From contig NZ_LR130759.1 in assembly GCF_900292015.1 (NCBI RefSeq), forward strand, positions 4,712,001 to 4,776,000: 64,000 nucleotides of DNA, read 5' to 3'. Each line of letters starts with the position of its first letter. The stretch's first letter is position 1. A program made the translations under genes and the position numbers. Source of the DNA: Mycobacterium basiliense (GTDB lineage Bacteria; Actinomycetota; Actinomycetes; Mycobacteriales; Mycobacteriaceae). Below the pieces are notes generated by a model, which ran no database searches, was not told the origin of the DNA, and was given only the letters and a program-made list of their open reading frames with translations. Of the stretch, positions 60,206 through 64,000 are shown one piece after another.

Positions 60206-61009
60206 CTATGTGCGCCGACGAATCACCTTGCCGGCCACGGTCCCTCCGTCCACCGGCAAAACGGTCCCGGTGACATAGCGGGATCGCTCGCTGGCGAAAT
60301 ACAGGACGGCCTCGGCAATGTCTTCGGGTGTCCCCTCGCGTTTCAGTGGCCGATCATCGCGCATAGTCTGGCGAATCGCGGCCTCGTAACGCTCGACTTC
60401 CTCGTGATTCATACCCGGCGCCGAGGACGCCAACAGGGGCGTCGGAATGTTGCCCGGTGCGATGGCGTTGACCCGAATCTCATAATGCGCCAGCTCAATT
60501 GCGGCAGATTTGGTGAACTGGATGACGGCCGCCTTAGACGCGCGGTAGGACATGACGCCGCCACCGGCTTGGATTCCGCCGATCGAGGTGAGGTTGACGA
60601 TCGATCCCCCGCCGTGGTCGGCCATGTGCCGAGCGGCATCGCGGGTGCCCGCCATCACGCCCAACACGTTGACCCCCATGATGCGGTGAAAGTCGGCCAG
60701 ATCGTCGTCGAGGAAGCGACGATGCATGGTGCCGGAAACGCCGGCATTGTTCACCATGACATGCAGGCCGCCGAATCGCTCGACGGCTGAGGCCACGAGT
60801 GCGGCAATCTGTTGGGGGTCGGCGACGTCGGTGCGCCGGAAGCACGCCTCGGGGCCAAGCGTCGCCGCCAACTCCGCACCCCGATCGGTGTCGGTATCGG
60901 CGAGGACAACCCGCGCACCCTCGGCCACAAACCGCTGCACCGTGGCCCGACCGATGCCGGAAGCCCCGCCGGTGACGACGGCCACCTTGCCCACCAGTTC
61001 GTTGGCCAC
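60206..61009 (-). CDS. Short-chain dehydrogenase/reductase
   Basis: 267-residue SDR from GTG 61009. TGGASGIGRATVQRFVAEGARVVLADTD at about 13-40, Ser in NLTSIGG, Tyr-x3-Lys in SYRASKAAV, C-terminal GTVLPVDGGTVAGKVIRRRT. Single-gene unit between the TetR operon and the LuxR-type gene, controlled by the second copy of the TetR operator 28 bases upstream. Confidence 0.88.
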   Translation of the reverse strand: MANELVGKVAVVTGGASGIGRATVQRFVAEGARVVLADTDTDRGAELAATLGPEACFRRTDVADPQQIAALVASAVERFGGLHVMVNNAGVSGTMHRRFLDDDLADFHRIMGVNVLGVMAGTRDAARHMADHGGGSIVNLTSIGGIQAGGGVMSYRASKAAVIQFTKSAAIELAHYEIRVNAIAPGNIPTPLLASSAPGMNHEEVERYEAAIRQTMRDDRPLKREGTPEDIAEAVLYFASERSRYVTGTVLPVDGGTVAGKVIRRRT

Positions 61010-61037
61010 CAGAAGAGTTAATCGGCGTCATCAGCAT

Positions 61038-61057
61038 TAAGTCAAGCAGTTGATTTA
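61038..61057. promoter_or_regulatory. Operator TAAGTCAA-GCAG-TTGATTTA before SDR
   Basis: Second copy of the site at 60045-60066, differing only in two spacer bases and flanks. 28 bases upstream of the SDR start, nearly the same distance as in the TetR copy, and 133 bases upstream of the divergent LuxR-type gene. Confidence 0.7.
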
Positions 61058-61189
61058 GCGTTTGGGCGTTGGTAGCCACCGACAAGCTTGCGACACCGCA
61101 CCCGTCGCCTGCCTACACTGCGAGTAAGTCCCAGTTCAGGCCCACAGTCGGTAAGGTCAACGACAATCCTTCGATACGGGCGGTGTTGC

Positions 61190-63982
61190 GTGACCGACAC
61201 TGGTCGGGTAGTTGGTTTGCGGGGTCGGCGCGATGAATGCGCCACCCTCAATCGTTTGACATCCCTTGCCCGTTCCGGCCAAAGCCAGGTCCTTGTGCTG
61301 CGCGGCGAAGCGGGTATTGGCAAGACGGCATTGCTTGATTTCGTGGCGCACCGCGCGCCGGGCTTCGGGGTGGCGCGGACATCGGGCGTCGAGTCCGAAA
61401 TGGAGCTTGCGTTCGCCGCCCTGCAACAACTTTGCGCGCCAATGCTGGCCGGCCGCGATCGGTTGCCGGCTCCGCAGCGCGAGGCACTGGATATCGCGTT
61501 CGGCCTCAGCGCCGGGTTGGCGCCCGACCGGTTTCTGGTCGGGTTGGCGGTACTGAGCTTGATCGGCGCAGCGACACAGAACCGGCCCTGGGTCTTTCTT
61601 GTCGACGACGCGCACTGGATCGACCATGTGTCGGCCCAAATCTTGGCGTTTGTGGCACGCCGGCTGGTCGCTGAACCCGTCGCGATGATCTTTGCGGTTC
61701 GCGACGGTTCAACAGCCCCGGCCAACGAATTGACCGGGCTGCCGGAACTACCGGTCCGCGGGCTGAGCACCGGCGATGCCCGGGCGGTGTTGGATTCCGC
61801 CATTCTGGGCCGGATGGACGACGAGGTGCTCGACCGCATCGTCGCCGAAGCCCGCGGCAACCCGCTGGCTCTACAGGAACTCCCCAAAGGTTGGACGGCC
61901 GAGGAGTTGGCGGGGGGTTTCGGCCGGCCCGACGTGCGTCACTTGGCGGGGCAGATCGAGCGGACCTTTCTACGCCGGATCCGGTCGCTGTCGGGTCAGG
62001 CCCAGCAATTCTTGCTCACCGCCGCGGCCGAACCGACCGGAGACGTGGCGCTGGTGTCACGCGCCACCGAACGCCTTGGCCTGCCACCGGACGCCGCCAC
62101 CGGAGCCGAGGCAGAGGGGCTGGTCGACGTCGGGACCCGAGTGCGGTTCCGTCATCCTTTGGTGCGTTCGGCCGCATACCGGGCCGCGGATCTGACGGAC
62201 CGCAGACACATTCATCGCGCGTTGGCCGAGGCAACCGACAGGCATTCCGATCCGGACCGCCGCGCGTGGCACCTGGCCCTCGCAGCGGCCGGCCCCGACG
62301 AAACTGTGGCGGTTCAACTCGAACGCTCCGCCGAGCGTGCACAAGCCAGAGGAGGTGTGGCCGCGGCGGCCGCCTTCTTGGAACGGGCAACCCAGCTGAC
62401 TTCCGATCCGGTCGGTCGCGGCATCCGGGCTCTGGCCGCGGCCCAGGCCAAACGCGACGTGGCCGCCTTCGACGCCGCGGAAGAGCTCCTGAGAATCGCC
62501 GAGGCGTCGGCGCTGGACGGGCTGAGGCGAGCTCGACTGATGCGGCTTCGCGCTGAGATCGCCTTCGCCCGCGGCCGCAGCGGTGACGCGGACGCGCCCA
62601 CGGTCTCCGAAGCCGCCGTCGGCCTGCTGGAGGCCGCCAAGCAACTGGAAACCCTGGACACCGGCCAGTCCCGAGAGGCATACCTGGACGCTGTGGGCGC
62701 GGCGCTGTTCGGCGGCCGGTTATGCCCGCAGGGTGGTATCCAGATGACGGCCGCGGCAGCCCGTGCGGCCCCGCCCGGACCGGAACCGGCACGACCGGTC
62801 GATCTGCTCCTTGACGGCATCGCCATCCGCGCCACCGACGGCCACGCCGCCAGTGTGCCGGTGCTGAAGGACGCGCTGACCCGGTTCGGCGCGGAGTCGC
62901 AGCACGGCGACCGCGACGCTCGGTGGTTCTGGCGGGCCTTCCCCATCGTGCAGGAATCCGCCGCCCACGAATTGTGGGACGACGGCGTGTGGCATCAGCT
63001 GGCCACCCACGCCGTACGGCTCGCCCGCGAAGCGGGTGCACTTGCCGTGCTACCCCTGGCGTTGGTCTACCGCGCCGGCGTGCATGTGCAGGCCGGCGAA
63101 TTCGCGGCGGCGTCGTCGCTCATCGAAGAATCCAACGCTATCTCTGCGGCAACCGGTTACGCACCGGTGAAGTATCACTCGGTGCTGCTAGCCGCCTGGT
63201 GCGGCGACGAGAAAGACGCGACCGGGCTGATCAAGGCGGCCAAAGCAGACGGAGTCGCCAGAGGTGAAGGGCGCGCCATCGGCCTGGCCGGCTACGCGAC
63301 TGCCCTGCTGTACAACGGCCTGGGTCGCTACGACGACGCCCTCGCCGCGGCCGGGGAGGCATGCGAACACGAGGATCTGGGCTTGTTCGGCTGGTGCCTG
63401 ATCGAACTTATCGAAGCGGGAGCCAGAAGCGGCAATCGGGCGGTCGCGCTGGACGCACTGCGACAACTCGAAGAACGCGTGGTGAGCAGCGAAACCAACT
63501 GGGCGCGGGGCGTTTTGGCGCGATCACGAGCGCTATTGGCCGATGACCGGATGGCCGAAGCCGGCTACCAGGAGGCAATCCACACGCTCGAGCGCACCCG
63601 GATCCGCGTTCACCTGGCTCGCAGCCATCTGCTGTACGGGGAGTGGTTGCGCCGTTGCAACCGCCGCGTCGACGCGCGCACGCAATTGCGTACCGCCCAC
63701 GAAATGTTTGTCGCCATGGGCGCTAACGGCTTCGCCGAGCGGGCCCGGCGCGAGCTGCTGGTCACCGGAGAGAAGGCGAGCAAACGCGTGGCTGCATCGG
63801 CCGGTGGGCTGACGGCTCAGGAGGCTCAGATCGCCAAGCTGGCCGGTGCCGGACTGACCAACCCCGAGATAGCGGCGCAGCTGTTCATCAGCACCCACAC
63901 GGTCGAGTGGCACCTGCGAAAGGTCTTCGCAAAGCTCGGCATCACTTCGCGCCGACAACTGCGCGGATCGACCGGGCAGTGA
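61190..63982 (+). CDS. LuxR-type large ATP-binding regulator (LAL family)
   Basis: 930 residues from the GTG at 61190, chosen because TDTGRVVGLRGRRDECATL is the usual start of this family (frame open from 61088; ribosome site weak). N-terminal ATPase: Walker A GEAGIGKT (39-46), Walker B VFLVDDAHW (Asp139/Asp140). A long TPR-like helical region (about 300-860) senses a ligand. C-terminal LuxR helix-turn-helix LTAQEAQIAKLAGAGLTNPEIAAQLFISTHTVEWHLRKV (about 868-906). Likely activates a catabolic set; target unknown. Confidence 0.9.
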   Translation: MTDTGRVVGLRGRRDECATLNRLTSLARSGQSQVLVLRGEAGIGKTALLDFVAHRAPGFGVARTSGVESEMELAFAALQQLCAPMLAGRDRLPAPQREALDIAFGLSAGLAPDRFLVGLAVLSLIGAATQNRPWVFLVDDAHWIDHVSAQILAFVARRLVAEPVAMIFAVRDGSTAPANELTGLPELPVRGLSTGDARAVLDSAILGRMDDEVLDRIVAEARGNPLALQELPKGWTAEELAGGFGRPDVRHLAGQIERTFLRRIRSLSGQAQQFLLTAAAEPTGDVALVSRATERLGLPPDAATGAEAEGLVDVGTRVRFRHPLVRSAAYRAADLTDRRHIHRALAEATDRHSDPDRRAWHLALAAAGPDETVAVQLERSAERAQARGGVAAAAAFLERATQLTSDPVGRGIRALAAAQAKRDVAAFDAAEELLRIAEASALDGLRRARLMRLRAEIAFARGRSGDADAPTVSEAAVGLLEAAKQLETLDTGQSREAYLDAVGAALFGGRLCPQGGIQMTAAAARAAPPGPEPARPVDLLLDGIAIRATDGHAASVPVLKDALTRFGAESQHGDRDARWFWRAFPIVQESAAHELWDDGVWHQLATHAVRLAREAGALAVLPLALVYRAGVHVQAGEFAAASSLIEESNAISAATGYAPVKYHSVLLAAWCGDEKDATGLIKAAKADGVARGEGRAIGLAGYATALLYNGLGRYDDALAAAGEACEHEDLGLFGWCLIELIEAGARSGNRAVALDALRQLEERVVSSETNWARGVLARSRALLADDRMAEAGYQEAIHTLERTRIRVHLARSHLLYGEWLRRCNRRVDARTQLRTAHEMFVAMGANGFAERARRELLVTGEKASKRVAASAGGLTAQEAQIAKLAGAGLTNPEIAAQLFISTHTVEWHLRKVFAKLGITSRRQLRGSTGQ

Positions 63983-64000
63983 TGTCCCGGGACTACGGAC

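Noticed and set aside
61088..61189. 34-residue N-terminal extension of the LuxR-type regulator
   Set aside because: Not family-like, and it would begin in the divergent promoter; GTG 61190 fits better.
1..64000. tRNA, rRNA, CRISPR array, insertion sequence or prophage
   Set aside because: No cloverleaf-like gene, direct-repeat array, transposase or integrase was found on either strand; gene content and codon usage look uniform.

Overview
The window is from a mycobacterium, most likely a slow-growing non-tuberculous species. The evidence is a complete yrbE/mce lipid-import cluster, many FadE-type acyl-CoA dehydrogenases, P450s paired with tiny single-cluster ferredoxins, a Tat-exported phospholipase C of the PlcA-D family, a mycofactocin-type SDR, high GC and frequent GTG/TTG starts. 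I cannot name the species from sequence alone. No RNA gene, insertion sequence, CRISPR array or phage gene was seen.

Layout. (1) 1-7978, minus strand: yrbEA-yrbEB-mceA-B-C-D-E-F importer, with mceF cut by the left edge. (2) 8295-11047, minus: aldehyde dehydrogenase plus class III CoA-transferase. (3) 11351-13699, plus: SDR, ferredoxin, P450. (4) 13746-15915, minus: a two-subunit FadE pair. (5) 16026-18647, plus: NTF2-like protein and two extended SDRs, followed by a convergent nitroreductase. (6) 19536-21784: phospholipase C and a DUF4189 membrane protein. (7) 22067-25631: two amidohydrolases, a Rieske ferredoxin and a hydrolase. (8) 26171-30537: NuoF-like flavoprotein with ferredoxin, DUF35-thiolase fusion, hydrolase. 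(9) 30673-33538: two P450-ferredoxin pairs meeting tail to tail. (10) 33635-38594, minus: hypothetical/TetR pair, thiolase, FadE, amidohydrolase. (11) 39078-44789, plus: a seven-gene Rieske-oxygenase operon. (12) 44939-50083: second FadE, TetR, P450, two SDRs. (13) 50080-60016, minus: a nine-gene operon headed by a TetR gene. (14) 60206-63982: an SDR and a large LuxR-type ATPase regulator.

How it may fit together (inference): Mce imports a hydrophobic substrate. P450/ferredoxin systems and a Rieske oxygenase hydroxylate it, SDRs and the aldehyde dehydrogenase take it to an acid, and CoA-transferases activate it (no FadD-type synthetase is present). Heteromeric FadE pairs, a crotonase-like protein and the DUF35-thiolase fusion shorten the side chain, while amidohydrolase-fold enzymes act on ring or dicarbonyl intermediates. 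The strongest new signal is regulatory: a palindrome GAGAAT-N3-ATTCTC recurs perfectly at three promoters and imperfectly at several others, and a second operator, TAAGTCAA-N4-TTGATTTA, is shared by the TetR-headed operon and the SDR next to it. A second theme is paired or fused paralogues in which one partner has lost catalytic residues (amidohydrolases, M24 proteins, CoA-transferase halves), suggesting heteromeric enzymes.
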